DNA of 64,000 nucleotides from Allacma fusca (Eukaryota > Arthropoda > Collembola > Symphypleona > Sminthuridae). Below, in pieces: positions 51,301 to 63,000 of the stretch. The translations under genes and the position numbers were made by a program. Where the stretch lies: positions 22,942,887 to 23,006,886 of the forward strand of contig OX359250.1 of assembly GCA_947179485.1 (NCBI GenBank). The letters are read 5' to 3'. Position 1 is the stretch's first letter; each line of letters starts with the position of its first letter. The notes under the pieces are model-generated. The model made no database searches. It saw only the letters and a program-made list of their open reading frames with translations, and had not been told where the DNA came from.

Positions 51301-52479
51301 AAAAATCTTTCCTTTCCATGCAAAACCCACAATGTTCTGGAGGGAAGTTGTTCCAATGTAATCATGTATCGACAATTTGCGTGCTAGTGTTAAATATTGG
51401 TTTACACTTTGCCGGAACGCCTATTACTTGATAATTTGATTACTCCGTGTGTACTTTGGATTCATTCATGCAATTCTTTACTGCCCATAGGAAAACAATA
51501 ATAATTACTTTATTCCGTGTAGGTTTCCCTCTGTTAAACAATCATTCATGAGTAGTTAAATGTTTGAGCATATGTACACATGTATGTACATAGAGGGTAA
51601 TTTTGAGTGTGCATGCAGAACCATGACCGTTTCATGGTTGGGGCATTGTGAGATCACTCCGAACTAATGTTGGTTTTGATGGCAGTGTCGGGGTGAGATT
51701 GTGGAGCACTTAATGGACATTTTTACTATATTATTTTTTATTATTACAGAAGTGGCATGCCTAAGGTAGCTTACGGCCTGGCAAATTTCGAGTATGGGGA
51801 GTCCGCCCGAATGACCATTCAGATAACACCGTCTCCCGGAGCACCCACTCCGAATGAGTTCGGCTATTGGGTTTTGGACACTGACTATGAATCCTATGCT
51901 GTTGTGTACTCATGCGATGACTTCTGCCGCGGGCGTCAACACTCACGTAATCATTTTTTTTTATGGAAAAATAAATGTGTACAGTACATTATTGCGGAAA
52001 TAATCTTGAAGAATTTAAGTAACAAATTAGCATTTAAATTCATCCTATTCCCAATTTGCAGAATCCATTTGGCTTCTGGGACGGACTGCAATCATCCCTC
52101 AACAAGTTTCTAACCGTATTCATGACAAAATCAAAATTTTGGGATTGGACCCCAAACGCTTGATGAAGGTAAGTTGATGGGTTAATTGAGCTGTCAGGAA
52201 GTAGACGTGATTTAATTAGTGGGTCTGTTTAAGAAAATTACAGGGGAAGTAAGATTCCTCGAGACAAGAGGAAATCTTCGTACTGTCAGTAAGAGAATTC
52301 TCAATGAACAGTAAATTCTTTGTCTGTAGGTGGACCAACACAAATGTGTTAATGTGGCAGTTTCCGTTCGGAGTGAAAATTCTGGTTTCTCAAGCAATAC
52401 CTTTGATCGGAACTCCGCTCGGAAATTCTTGGCATCCTTAACAAGTATCTTTGGAAGGAAGAAGTACAACTACTTTTAA
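42465..52479 (+). CDS. apolipoprotein D-like secreted lipocalin (5 coding exons)
   Basis: Joined from 42465-42578, 46014-46144, 51750-51946, 52062-52168 and 52330-52479 (699 nt, 232 residues plus TAA). All introns are GT-AG and the frame holds across all four junctions. Residues 1-17 are a signal peptide (MKSNLIGILAFVTIASG). The lipocalin first conserved region GTWYEIERY is at 41-49, the second block DTDYESYAVVYSC at 125-137, and SIWLLGR (149-155) is the third. Cys25, 59, 137 and 189 match the two disulfides of apolipoprotein D (25 with 137, 59 with 189). Cys141 is extra. Such proteins are secreted eight-stranded barrels that carry small hydrophobic ligands such as lipids or pigments, and many protect against oxidative stress; the ligand here cannot be read from sequence. 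The last 40 or so residues extend beyond the usual family end and carry an odd basic motif. The start is supported by the signal peptide. Confidence 0.93.
42579..46013 (+). other. lipocalin intron 1
   Basis: 3435 bp with canonical GT and TTTTTTTTTTGCAG ends. It contains a (GA)n microsatellite of about 40 bp at 45320-45358. No nested gene seen. Confidence 0.85.
46014..46144 (+). CDS. lipocalin coding exon 2
   Basis: Encodes FLGTWYEIERYYSDF and the following strands to HEK, including the diagnostic G-x-W motif at residues 41-43 and Cys59. Ends in phase 2 at AA-GTAAGA; the split codon becomes Lys82 with the next exon. Confidence 0.92.
46145..51749 (+). other. lipocalin intron 2
   Basis: 5605 bp, the largest intron of the gene. 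It contains a short GAT-trinucleotide run (47302-47321). A plus-strand open frame around it (47201-47425) ends at a donor-like AAGGTGAGA but has no matching acceptor in frame with the lipocalin. No nested gene supported. Confidence 0.85.
51750..51946 (+). CDS. lipocalin coding exon 3
   Basis: Encodes residues 82-148 in part: SGMPKVAYGLANFEYGE, then the FGYWVLDTDYESYAVVYSC block with Cys137 and the additional Cys141. Acceptor TTATTATTACAG, donor CAC-GTAATC; leaves one base of codon 148. Confidence 0.92.
52062..52168 (+). CDS. lipocalin coding exon 4
   Basis: Completes Gln148, then SIWLLGRTAIIPQQV and the C-terminal alpha helix region (HDKIKILGLDPKRLMK). Acceptor CCAATTTGCAG, donor AAG-GTAAGT; phase 0. 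Confidence 0.92.
52330..52479 (+). CDS. lipocalin coding exon 5 with C-terminal extension
   Basis: 49 codons and TAA. VDQHKCVNV carries Cys189, where apolipoprotein D-like proteins normally end shortly afterwards. Here about 40 more residues follow: a Ser/Asn-rich linker, then RK-FLASLTSIF-GRKK-YNYF. The GRKK after a dibasic-bounded nonapeptide resembles an amidation and cleavage site of neuropeptide precursors. Whether it is processed is unknown. Confidence 0.88.
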   Translation: MDQHKCVNVAVSVRSENSGFSSNTFDRNSARKFLASLTSIFGRKKYNYF

Positions 52480-53091
52480 CACATGAGAAGTGCTGTTAAC
52501 CATTCATCAAAACTTAATGTCTGCCAAATTTTCACGTTAATTGTATTAATTTATTATTTAAAAACCATAGGTTAGATCTGTTTGACCGTATTTATTACAG
52601 ATACTAGTTATTTCTGATGCAAACTTTGAAGTTTTACTCCATTTTTGTTTTTAAAAAAACTGACTTGCACCACCGATTAAATACTTTTGGAAGACAAAAA
52701 GTTTGCTGGAAGTCAAGCAGTAGTAGATCTGTTATTAATAACACTTACAATAATTAATAGTGCACTATAAACCAGACACAGTTTAATTTCCCCGTCATTC
52801 AATGCAATAATACTCATTGTAACCCTAAATATATCCCCTTGGGTGGGAGGGAAGTGTCACAAGAGGATTATTATTTTTGGTTCAATGATGAGGAAATGCA
52901 ATCAAACGGGTTGACAATTTTCGACATACATTGTTACAGACTAATGTATGTATTTGCACTGCAATTATTATTTTTTTCTTCAGTAGTATCATATAATAAT
53001 AAATAATGCTCTGCGGAATTCATTAACTACATACAGCGGATTATATCGAAGACAATGACATTATGGAATACATTGACTTCCTCCCTTATAA

Positions 53092-53097
53092 AATAAA
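53092..53097 (+). terminator. probable lipocalin polyadenylation signal
   Basis: AATAAA about 610 bp after the stop codon, followed within 10 bases by GT-rich TCGTGTGTGC. An alternative AATAAA lies at 53647-53652, also with GT-rich sequence behind it (GTGGGTTTTTGT), so longer transcripts are possible. Confidence 0.45.
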
Positions 53098-56000
53098 CAT
53101 TCGTGTGTGCAATCTTTATTTGTATTAATAATGTGATTAAAACTATAATAATTGTAACAGTTAAAAAAAACTAATTTTTCTTTCTGGTACTGGTGTTCTC
53201 AATACATGTGGTAATGGGGCTTTCGTCGTCCAGACGACATTTAACTGATGTATCCTGCTTAAGTAGTTTATTTAGTTGGTATTGTTACTAGGCCTCAGGT
53301 GGAACTACACTACGACTACAAGGAATATCTCTTTTTTTTGTCCATACAAAAATAATAAAAATCAGAGGATTTTACGCATGGAGAGAGTGTTGGGGGAATT
53401 GTAATGTGTTGGAGGAATGCCGCCATATGAGAGATCATACCATGATAATTATTATTAATCCTAATGTACAGTAGTCACTTGTACCTGTAATAATTCGAGT
53501 AATAATTTATATCCGTCCTGGAAGGTCCCGAGTAAGCTCGATTACTTGGGTCCACATTTCCTACACAAAGAATTCCGGTAATTCCTTATTATAATATTAT
53601 GAGATCATTGTCAACTAATAAAAGCAGCTGCTGTATATCTGAAAATAATAAAGCTTTTTCATCTCGATTCCGTGGGTTTTTGTCATTCCCATATATTACC
53701 AAGAACAGCTCCCCTCGATACGTTCCGATAACACACAATCATATTGGAGTTTGGAGTCAAGACCAATATATTTGAAGGTCTGCCTCCATCCCATGAATAG
53801 TAATTTCACCTCTTTCATAATTTCATCATATTTAACATATTTAAGGACTCATCAGCCACAGCATACAACGGAGGATTTCCTCGGAAGCTAAATATTCCAT
53901 TAGCCCTTCTATCTCTGTCTGTACGAGTCCTGAAATAAACACTGCGTTAGTAAGTAATGATAACACAAAAGTAACTCCTGTTTACTATTTCCGTTCACGC
54001 ATTGGGAGCTCGGCATTGAGACATTATGGTACCTCACTCACACTCAGAGCACTGAAAGAACTGGAAAAATGAGCAGTGTCTGTCGAAGAATAAACCGAAC
54101 AATAAAATATGAAATACAATATTACTGTTCCTACAGGACTCAGTCAGTGTATTTAATACTGTACTACTCACACGACAATGAGACAGCCCTTTCTGACAAT
54201 GAATTTACCAAAAGTCCATCCCACACTGGCAAACATGTCCCACTTTCATTTCTGTACTGCTATTAATATTATTACAAATTGTAAATATATATATATTCAG
54301 TATACGCACTCATATTTAAGTCTAATAACCTTGCCCAACGTAGTTTAGCCCTCACACTCAGTTCATTCGAAAACCCCGAATAATTCCTTCCTAGACAGGC
54401 TTCCGTCTGTACAGAGGCAGGCGAAGCGAATTAAATTACCTGCGAAAAAAAAATTGATATTACAATTTCAATACAGGCACTAAAAATGGTATTTTGGGAC
54501 CGAGTGTTCCTAAGTTGGAGGACCTCCTCCGATCTTTATATACTTTTGTAAGCTTACTATCACATGATGAGTGCTAAACTTCATCTTTCGTTACACTTGT
54601 ACTTATATATACGCTGAAGGAATATTTTTTTCATCAACACTAACCTACGCCATGGTTGATGGGAAGCATCAACCCCAATGCTGAAAACGTTGAGGGACTG
54701 CTGGTAGTGACAATATATCGGATATATTTGCGACTTCCTCATATATGTATCTACATATGAAGCTCAATAGGCGCAAGGCACAAGGACAGAGACGATTTTG
54801 CTCTGTGATCAACTTCGTCGACAGATTTCACGCACATGATCAAAAATTGACTAGTGATTTAAAAAGTGCAGGGACAGTGACGGAGAGTCAGTCATCAACC
54901 GAACGTTTTGTTTATTTATTTAAGAACCACTGGCCACTGGCAATACAGTCCTCATCCGCCAATGACAATGCTCCCCTTTATGACTATTCCTTCCCAAGTG
55001 AAAGTTCCACGGAAAGGTCAATCAGTAAGTAGGGTCTAAAAATATTCCACATGTTGAGTAGTCCGTCGAGGTAAATCTAGATTAATAAGTAACTGTCCAT
55101 GTACAATATCGACAAGAGCCCCAAAAACCTTTACTTTTATTTTATCACCGTAGTTCAAAATCCACTCTCCTCATGCTCACATTTGTTTTGTCACATCTCC
55201 CTCGGAAGCATCCCATCACTCATCACGTCTTCGGAGTCCCTCACTAATTCCAACCACTTTCGCAGTCTAATCATCCTTCTATCTTCAACGAGGACTCCAG
55301 CTGCTCCTACCCGCACAACGCTCAGACAAGCAGCCTGTCCACAAAATTTAACCTGGAACACAGCACGGGGATTCAAAGCTGACCTTCATTTCCATTGATC
55401 TCAAAGAGCCTTGTCCTGAGTCCATGACTCTGTCAACCTTCAATTTTTACAAATAAAAATTATATCATTTAAATTACTCCAAAGTGCATGGAAATCTTTT
55501 TTGGAAACTAAGCCAATCCAGAATACTCACCCCTTTTGACATAAAATTACCAGAAACCTACCCCAGACGAGTAAAAGTCCAGAAGTTCTTCTCAAACAAA
55601 AGTCCGTGTAGTCCTTCAAATTTTGGGAAATTTCCGTTCCTCCAGATCCTTCCAGTGTGTCAAGACTCAATAGAATTCTCATCATGGATTTCCCAAGCTC
55701 CTGGAGTTGCTGGTACGTTCTTAAAATATATAAATAAAATTTTCAAATTATAACCCAAATGTCATTCCTCACTTGTAAGTACTTAAGTTTGTCGTCTCTG
55801 AAAAATTCCCCTGCGGTCCGCCAAAACTGTCACATACAAATGTATGTACTGCTATTTTGGACGGAAAAGCCGGTTCAATGTCACACATGAGGGCTTTTGT
55901 AGCACTACTATTTTGTATGTATGTGTATTCACATGCATATGCATACATATATGTGTACACATGTACATATATTACCTGTAGGCTGCGTAGGGTTGAAAGA

Positions 56001-56429
56001 GGCTTTTTAGACTCAACAAATCTCCTTTTTGCTACTTCCAGTAGCGCTCTACATTTCCCAATACATTTACCGCTATATGGCTAAGGAACAAACCTAGACT
56101 CAACTCTTTGAAACCATGGATGGGGTTAAGTCTCCAGGAAGCTGTTTAGAAGGGGCTCCGAATTAGTAATTTACGATAGGCTTTACATAAAGCCGGTGTC
56201 CACATTTCCCCCGACGTTCAATGCTAGACTTGTACTAATTGCAAATCCTTGGCCTTGCAGATGCTCATATTTATGTCTTAGCCCACGAATTTACCTCGTA
56301 CAAGCTGGCCATGTTTTTTATCGTACGCTATTAAACCATTGGCTCAGATGCAAAACTATAGTGTACTAAATAAACGTATCCACATAGTCATTGTTTTCAA
56401 AGCCAAAAGAAACATCCGCACACTGCAGA
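53098..56429. other. intergenic DNA between lipocalin and TSC22D genes
   Basis: No supported gene. Open frames of 60-99 codons (for example 54745-55032 and 55099-55398 plus) lack recognisable domains. No microsatellite longer than about 20 bp was noticed. Confidence 0.5.
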
Positions 56430-56980
56430 CCTTCTGCTAAGGAACCAAATGGCTTATCTCCACACTGCAGACCTTCCGCTAAGAAGCTAAACTAGTCAAA
56501 CCATCCAACTGCTAAGAATCTAAATCGTATATCCACAAAACTGCTAAGAATCTAAATCGTATATCCACAAAACTGCTAAGAAGCAAAATTCCATCTCCGC
56601 TAAGAAGCAAAAAAAAGCATCTCCAGAACTGCTCCGACTCACTAATGAGCATCTGCAGGATTCCTTAGAATCAAAGTTGCATAGCTGGATAACTGTTAAG
56701 AAGCAGAATAGAATAGCTGGATAACTCTTAAGAAGCAGAATAGAATAGCTGGGTAACTGCTAAGAAGCAAAGTTGCATTTCTAGAAAGCTGTTAAGATGT
56801 AATGTTGAATTTCTGGAAAGCTGTTAAGGAGCAAAATTGACTCGCTGGATAGAAGTTAAGAAGCAAAGTTCCATTTACGGAAAGCTGCTAAGAAGCAAAG
56901 TCAAATACCTGGATAACTGTTAAGAAGCAAAGTTAAATAGCTAGGATAACTGTTCAGAAGCCAAGTTAAATTTCCGAAAA
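56430..56980. repeat. degenerate 32-bp-period minisatellite
   Basis: About 17 units with the core CTGTTAAGAAGCAAAGTT. Anchor cores (CTGCTAAG, CCGCTAAG, CTGTTAAG and variants) fall at 56434, 56477, 56509, 56541, 56573, 56597, 56629, 56661, 56693, 56725, 56757, 56789, 56821, 56853, 56885, 56917 and 56950. The step is 32 bp almost throughout, with one 24-bp unit and a longer first step. Unit sequences differ widely while the step is kept. It is not coding (32 is not a multiple of three). Confidence 0.85.
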
Positions 56981-58284
56981 AAAAAAAAAATTTGGGAAGT
57001 AAAAATAAATATCTGAAATTTATTAGTAGGAAGTCAAGTGGGAGTTCCGGAGATGGGTTCGGAAAGAAGTTGGAGGAAGCAGAAGGGGTCCTAAACTTCT
57101 GGGAAAAATCTAATAATTTAGTAATCAAAAAAAGGAAATGGAATTGTGAGGGATTTAGTAAGTTCCAGACTCATGATGTAAATTAGAGTAGGGTGATTTT
57201 GACTCCTTAGCGGAGGATGCATGGTTGGTTGGTGTGGATGTGTGTATATAGTTTAACGTATAGTAAAAAGTAAAGGAAGGAAATCGATTGATGTTGAGGG
57301 TTGAGACGGTTGGATGTTTGAAGGTATGTGTGAGTTTTGAGTGTATGTATGTTGTAGAGGACTGGGAGTTGAGTTGAGGTTGAGATAGGAGTGAGAGAGA
57401 TGCTGAGATGTGTGTGTGTTGTGTGTGTGTGTGTGTGTGTGTGTGTGGAAAGGTAAAAAGTGGTGCAGAGGTCCGATGGCTGGGACATCTAATGGGAGCG
57501 GAGTGGTGTTGACGGGATTAAAGTTAGAGTACTCTATCAGCTGTGTGGTGACTGACTATGGTAATGGACTTGGTTCTTACGTTGGGAAAGGAGCGAATAT
57601 TTAAGGATGTCTTGGGTGGATTGAGGTCAATCCAATTAATGAATTTTTCCTTTTCGTTGACCAAAGATGAAAGAAATCTTTTGGGAAGACTGATTTTTCT
57701 TTCATTGTGGGTTAATTAAGTGCGTAAGATAATATAGTAGAGTTGTTTGGGTGGGGAGACCGTAGTTCTATGTGTTGATCAACGACGGAGGATTGAGAAA
57801 GGACGAGGAGAAAAAAAAAACAAGTTTTTTTTCCTGCCAATAAGAAACTAGAGTAAGAATTTTTGTGACGAATAATTTGTCGAGATTGTGGTTCGTTTTG
57901 GGAAGATGAAGGAGAGTTTGAGAGAGGGTCGGTGTTTTGCTAATGGTTGTGTGCTGTTGTAGAATTTTGAGACATTAGAGTGGCCGAGCAAAAACAAAAA
58001 AAAAGAGGATTAGAGTGGCCGAGAGTATAAAGAGAGGAGAAGAAGAGCCAGAGACTTACATATCTGTTGATTCAGAAACCCCGAGGATTGATCGGAAGAT
58101 CGGAAGGACTTGTTCTGTAATAACTACTTCCGGACTGCTTGGATAATTATTGTATATGTAAAAATAAATTGGAGTTGGGTGGTTGATTGTTGTGAGGTTG
58201 AAGTTGTATTTTGTTTTTGTTCTTTTTTTTCTGGTGTGGGGGGGACTATTTACAGGAACTCATCATCCCTTGTGAGTGATCATA
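56981..58284 (+). promoter_or_regulatory. C-depleted leader/promoter region of the TSC22D gene
   Basis: The plus strand is strikingly poor in C and rich in G from about 57190 to 58270. In 57241-57420 I count 66 G and 5 C. It includes a (GT)n array (57409-57446). A 15-bp block ATTAGAGTGGCCGAG is repeated at 57974-57988 and 58009-58023. TATAAA follows at 58026-58031 and could place a start near 58055. TTTACAG at 58249-58255 behind a T-rich tract could be a 5' UTR splice acceptor. These promoter and splice calls are inferences. Confidence 0.35.
57409..57446. repeat. (GT)n microsatellite
   Basis: GT dinucleotide array of about 38 bp with one T interruption near 57420. It lies in the C-depleted region ahead of the TSC22D gene. 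Confidence 0.92.
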
Positions 58285-60066
58285 ATGGCAGAAAACAGCA
58301 GTAATCTGATAGCATCAAATCCTCCCCCGGTGTCACAGACGGACCTTAGTAATTCAGTAAAAGTAACTTCCACGCCAAATGTTATTTTTCGGACTAGTAG
58401 TGCGGATGAAGGAGCAGGGGTTGTAAATAGTCAGCTAATGCAACATGTGCTAGACAGTTTATCATCATCTAATCACTCGAGTAACTCATCAAGTTCAACG
58501 ATTACGCTTGGTTTTGCGGCCTGTAACTCCCCATCAGTGGTTTGTTCGACCCCGCAAATAACCGGAAGCATTGCGAGCAGTGATACTGTATCCATTTCAA
58601 GTAGTTCGAATCTGAAGCAGCAGAAGAAGACTTCTTTTCAGATAACTAGCGTTACCGTTGACTCTTCCGCAAGTAATGATGGAGGGGATGACTCGGCGGA
58701 TGACTTAGATGAGTCACATACGGAGGACAGTCAGGAAGTGATATCAGACTCACGGAAAGCCACGGAGTTGCGAAACTTATTGTCGACAGAAGAGAATTTC
58801 ACAAGGAATGACGTTTTTTTTAATCCGGCTCCTCCTAGTGCCATGAGTTTTGCTCCTGTTATACCAACAAGTTCGCAGTATGGTTTGGCTATTGTCGATG
58901 AAGTTAGTAATCCGCATAACAGTGAGTCAGCCCAGTCCCTAGCTCTGCAAGAGAATAACTTGACTGGAGATAAAGCAGATTATGATCATGTGCATAATAG
59001 GTTTAAAGTTGTAAAAATTGTAAGTACAGAACCATTTAAGAAAGGGAGATGGGTCTGCATGGATTATTTTGATCAGACTATGACAACCACGACGTCATCC
59101 ACTAATACGAGCACAATACCTCCGAAAGACACTGGATCCCCCCAGTCGCATCCGCAGCAGCAACCAAGTCAACAACAGCAACAGTCATCTCCCCAACAGT
59201 CCCAGCAGCCACCCCAACAGACGACGCAAACACAGCCAGCGCAGCAACAACCGCAACAACCCCAGCAACCTGTACAGCAGTCCCAACAACCTCCGAATCA
59301 GCCCCAACACCAGTCGCAACAACAACCACCGCAGCAGACTCAACAGCAGACTGCACCACCCCAGCAGCATCAACAACAGCAGACGCAGACACAGCAAAAT
59401 CCTCAACAGCAAAATCAACAAGGGCTACCAATGCAACCTACAAGTGTGACATCTCAGCCTCAACCAGTCTATCCGCAGTCGAATACAATTCTTTCTGGAA
59501 TGCCCATCGCGCAAGGAATGTCTATGTCAGGGACACAACAGATCTTGCAGCAACCTCCACAGCAGCCTCAACCCCAGCCTCCACAATCAACCCAGCCACA
59601 GCCCCAACCTCCACCACAGGTCCAGCAGCCACCGACCCAACAAAATCAGCAAGGGTTGCCAATGCAGCCTACTCCAGGGTCAACACAGCCTCAGCCAGTC
59701 TATTCGCAGCAATCGAATCAAATGCATTCTGGCATGCCCATCGCGGCGCAAGGTATGTCTATGTCTGGGACACAGCAAATCTTGCAGCAGCAGCCTCAAC
59801 AAATGGTCCAACAGCAGCCTCAAATGATGCAGGCCCACCAGGTCCCTACACAGCCTCAGCAGCCGGGGCATATGATGGCAATGTCACAACCTCAAAATAT
59901 GGTCTGGCCATCTATGATTCAACCTCAAGTTCCAACACAACCACAGCAGCAGTCTCACATGATGACGATGCCTCAGCAGCAAGGTATGGTTGCTCAACCT
60001 CCTCTGAATCCGCCTCAACAGCAGTCCGTATTGCCACAGGCTCCAATGGTGCCTCAGTTAATGCAG
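58285..60066 (+). CDS. bun: TSC22D exon with boxes 1 and 2 and the first Gln-rich segment
   Basis: 594 codons. A Ser-rich N-terminus is followed by box 1, box 2, and from about residue 285 mostly Gln/Pro. It includes two copies of a 48-50 residue block (376-423 and 453-502). Donor CAG-GTAGCC. If this 82-bp intron is retained, translation adds VAFEFDSYC and stops. Minus-strand open frames over this part are shadows of its CAG/CAA codons. Confidence 0.92.
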
Positions 60067-63000
60067 GTAGCCTTTGAATTTGATTCATATTGTTAATAGG
60101 TTAACTTGCTAATAATGATTGCTAATTACTTGATTGAAACTTTTGTAGAATTCCCAAATGAATGGGCTGGTACCCCAACAGATTGTATCACAACCTGGAA
60201 TGATTTCACAGACACCGGGAATAATGCCTCAAAGCAACATGCCGCAGCAGTCAATGATACAGCCTTTACAACCGCCCAACTTTCAACAGCAAAACCAAAA
60301 TCAAATCAATCCTACCGCTAATATGGTAAGTGAATGGCAGATATTATAGAATGCATAATGTTTTAATTTCCGAAATGTGTACTATTTATGAGGATCTTTC
60401 TAATCAGTTCTAGGACATCACAACACAATTGATTATGCACATAGTAGATTTTACTTTCTAAAGCAATTTAGTAGTAACTCGAACTACAAAGAACTGTTTT
60501 TGACAATACTTTTTTAAAACTTCACATCCGTGTGGCGTTATTGTCAGTAGCGTAGTAGAGTTTGCAAACGTCGATAAGTAACGAAAATTAACTAAGAAAG
60601 CAATGTTATGAAATGCTGTATTAGATGATTCCATTTATATACCCTATTTAGTTTTCTGCTGTATTTAGGAGAGTTGTGCAATGTATGTCTCTAGTCGTTA
60701 TGCTTTAGCTCGCCAAATGAGCCCACCTGAAATGAGTCACTTGCACGTGTAGGAACGTTACATTTCTTCAGTTTCAGTGCTTTTTTACTGGTTTGTTGCA
60801 TCTGGTGAGTTATCCACCCAATGAGGCATGGTTATTGATATAGTTTTAGAGTATTTTTGCTCTTTTTGCAACTACTAAATTACCAATCTGCCTGTTATGA
60901 TATTGTAGATACATTACATATATATCTTTTATTTAACAGCGTTCTTGTCGACACTGTTTTAGAAGAAGGCGATGTGCTAAGAATTAAAATCGAAGTAGTA
61001 ACTATCCAAACGTGTAGTATCCTATGGATTGGAAGGAGCGTTGAAGTATTGCTCGTGGTAATACGAGAAATCAAATCGATTAACAAGTGACATTTGTGTT
61101 TGGTTCAATTTTAGTTTCAAATAAGGATGCCCTTGTCTTCTTAATCATTTCTAGTGTTTCTTATCTGATTGGTAGCTCTATGTGAAAGCTAATTAAGGGT
61201 GGAGGATCGTTCTTGCAAAGTTACATTTCCAGAACACACAGTGTAGTTTTTCCTTTTTTCATATTGCTATGTATGTATTGTACGTATAGAATTAGGAGCT
61301 TTTACGCGGAATTATGAATTTATCAATTTTTGAAATCAGAGGCTGGAATCCACAGCTAATGCTTAAAGGTATAAGTAATAACTGGAGTTACTGGACATGG
61401 GCTGATTGACTTTTGTAATCCTTAAACGAGGTTCGATCGGTCCGTGGGTTCAGGTTTAGAAAATTTATCTTCAAAAGTATTAATCAGAAAGCATCATTTG
61501 TATGGAGTGTGCAGCAAATGAAGTATGCGTTACTACTCTGAGCCGGTTCAAACAATGTTACTGGAACGCAGGGTTATTCTTATCGCTTTTACGTTGTCGT
61601 GTATGCCAAGCTTGGTCTGTATTCTATTTCAGTTGATCTTTCGACTCCATTAAATGTTGTATCTAGCAACTAATTGTAACTTCAGGTTGTCTTAAGGTTT
61701 TACTAAAACTGTTAACGTTGTTCCCATTTTGGTTAATACAATTTAAATTGAGGTACTGATGTGATCACATATCATTTATTTGCGTCTCGCGCTTAACGCT
61801 GAATCTCAATATTTGGGAACAGGACTAATTATTTCAACCAGGTAAAGTCAGGTTTTGAATGTTGTCTGTTAAAAGAGTTTTTAGAGATGAAATTTACTAG
61901 TGATAGTCTTAGACATGGAACGATGGGAGAAGGGATATTTGATCCAAGCCATGGACTGTGAGTTATTTTGTGCTGTGAACCTCATTCTGTTCAGTGTTTT
62001 CTCATAATTTTTCCTGTCCTTTCCATGTCCTGACGGTAGTTGACCTATAAGTAAATGAAATTTCGTACTAGATTCCTAACAGATATGGAAATAACTATTT
62101 GCAATCTGTTTTAAACAGGCCGAGAGGTATGCAAATGTATTTCAGAAGTATTTAAGACATCTTGAAAGCATGTTTTCGCATTTATTTAAATTACAAACGT
62201 CATCATTCTGCCCAGACATATATGTGATTACAGGCAGAAAAAAGTCGGTACGAACAGTAGCTTTGAAACAACAGCAATGTAACTTTTTACGTTACTTCAT
62301 TGTAACGTGCATGAATCTACCAACATGTACATATGTGCATAGTTCTACTTACATCGAAATCATTGAAAGTTTTGTCGTAAAACTGTACTAGTAAACCCTG
62401 GGTCAGTTTGTGTATTGGCCTGTACGTTGAGCTTACAATTAAAGAAGGGTTAGGTAGACGACGGAGGGCTACCTGAAAGTTTTAATAGCAAATATAGAAG
62501 TCAAAATTCACTGCGTCAGGAATAGCTTTCATTATTAAATAACATCAATTGAAAGGTTTCTAGCCTCTCTTTTCGCCAGTACACAGTTGAATACAATACT
62601 TATCTCATAATAATATTATGCTGAGGAAAGGGATAATATAAAATTGTATTTTTTTTACTTCTTCTTGTTTACTCAATCTAAAATTTGAATCTTCGATCTT
62701 ATTTTCTTGCCTCTGGCAGTATCAGTCCGCCAGGCACAATGTTTTAACTAGGTTCCATCAACCTTTACTATCATTAGTATTAATGGTTTCTCGAAATCCA
62801 GTTATTTGGACTGCGATCTCAAATAAATTGTTTCCTCATGTGACGCCGTGTCGTGGGATTTATGGGACAGTACTAGTTATAGGGCATTGTTGTTAGTAAA
62901 GCTTCTTGAACTTTGTAATAACTGTTAAACTGAAATAACTATGTCTGGCTAGAACAGGATTAGGGTAATTATGTGGGTTATAAAGGAATAAAAATAAAAT

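Noticed and set aside
56430-56980. CRISPR-like array (regular 32-bp step)
   Set aside because: Units are contiguous and degenerate without distinct spacers, and the setting is a eukaryotic genome; it is a minisatellite.
59102-59431. Long minus-strand open frames (109 and 78 codons) over the TSC22D exon, rich in Val/Ala or Leu
   Set aside because: They are antisense shadows of CAG/CAA/CCA codons in the Gln/Pro-rich coding sequence, which has clear family boxes and splice junctions.
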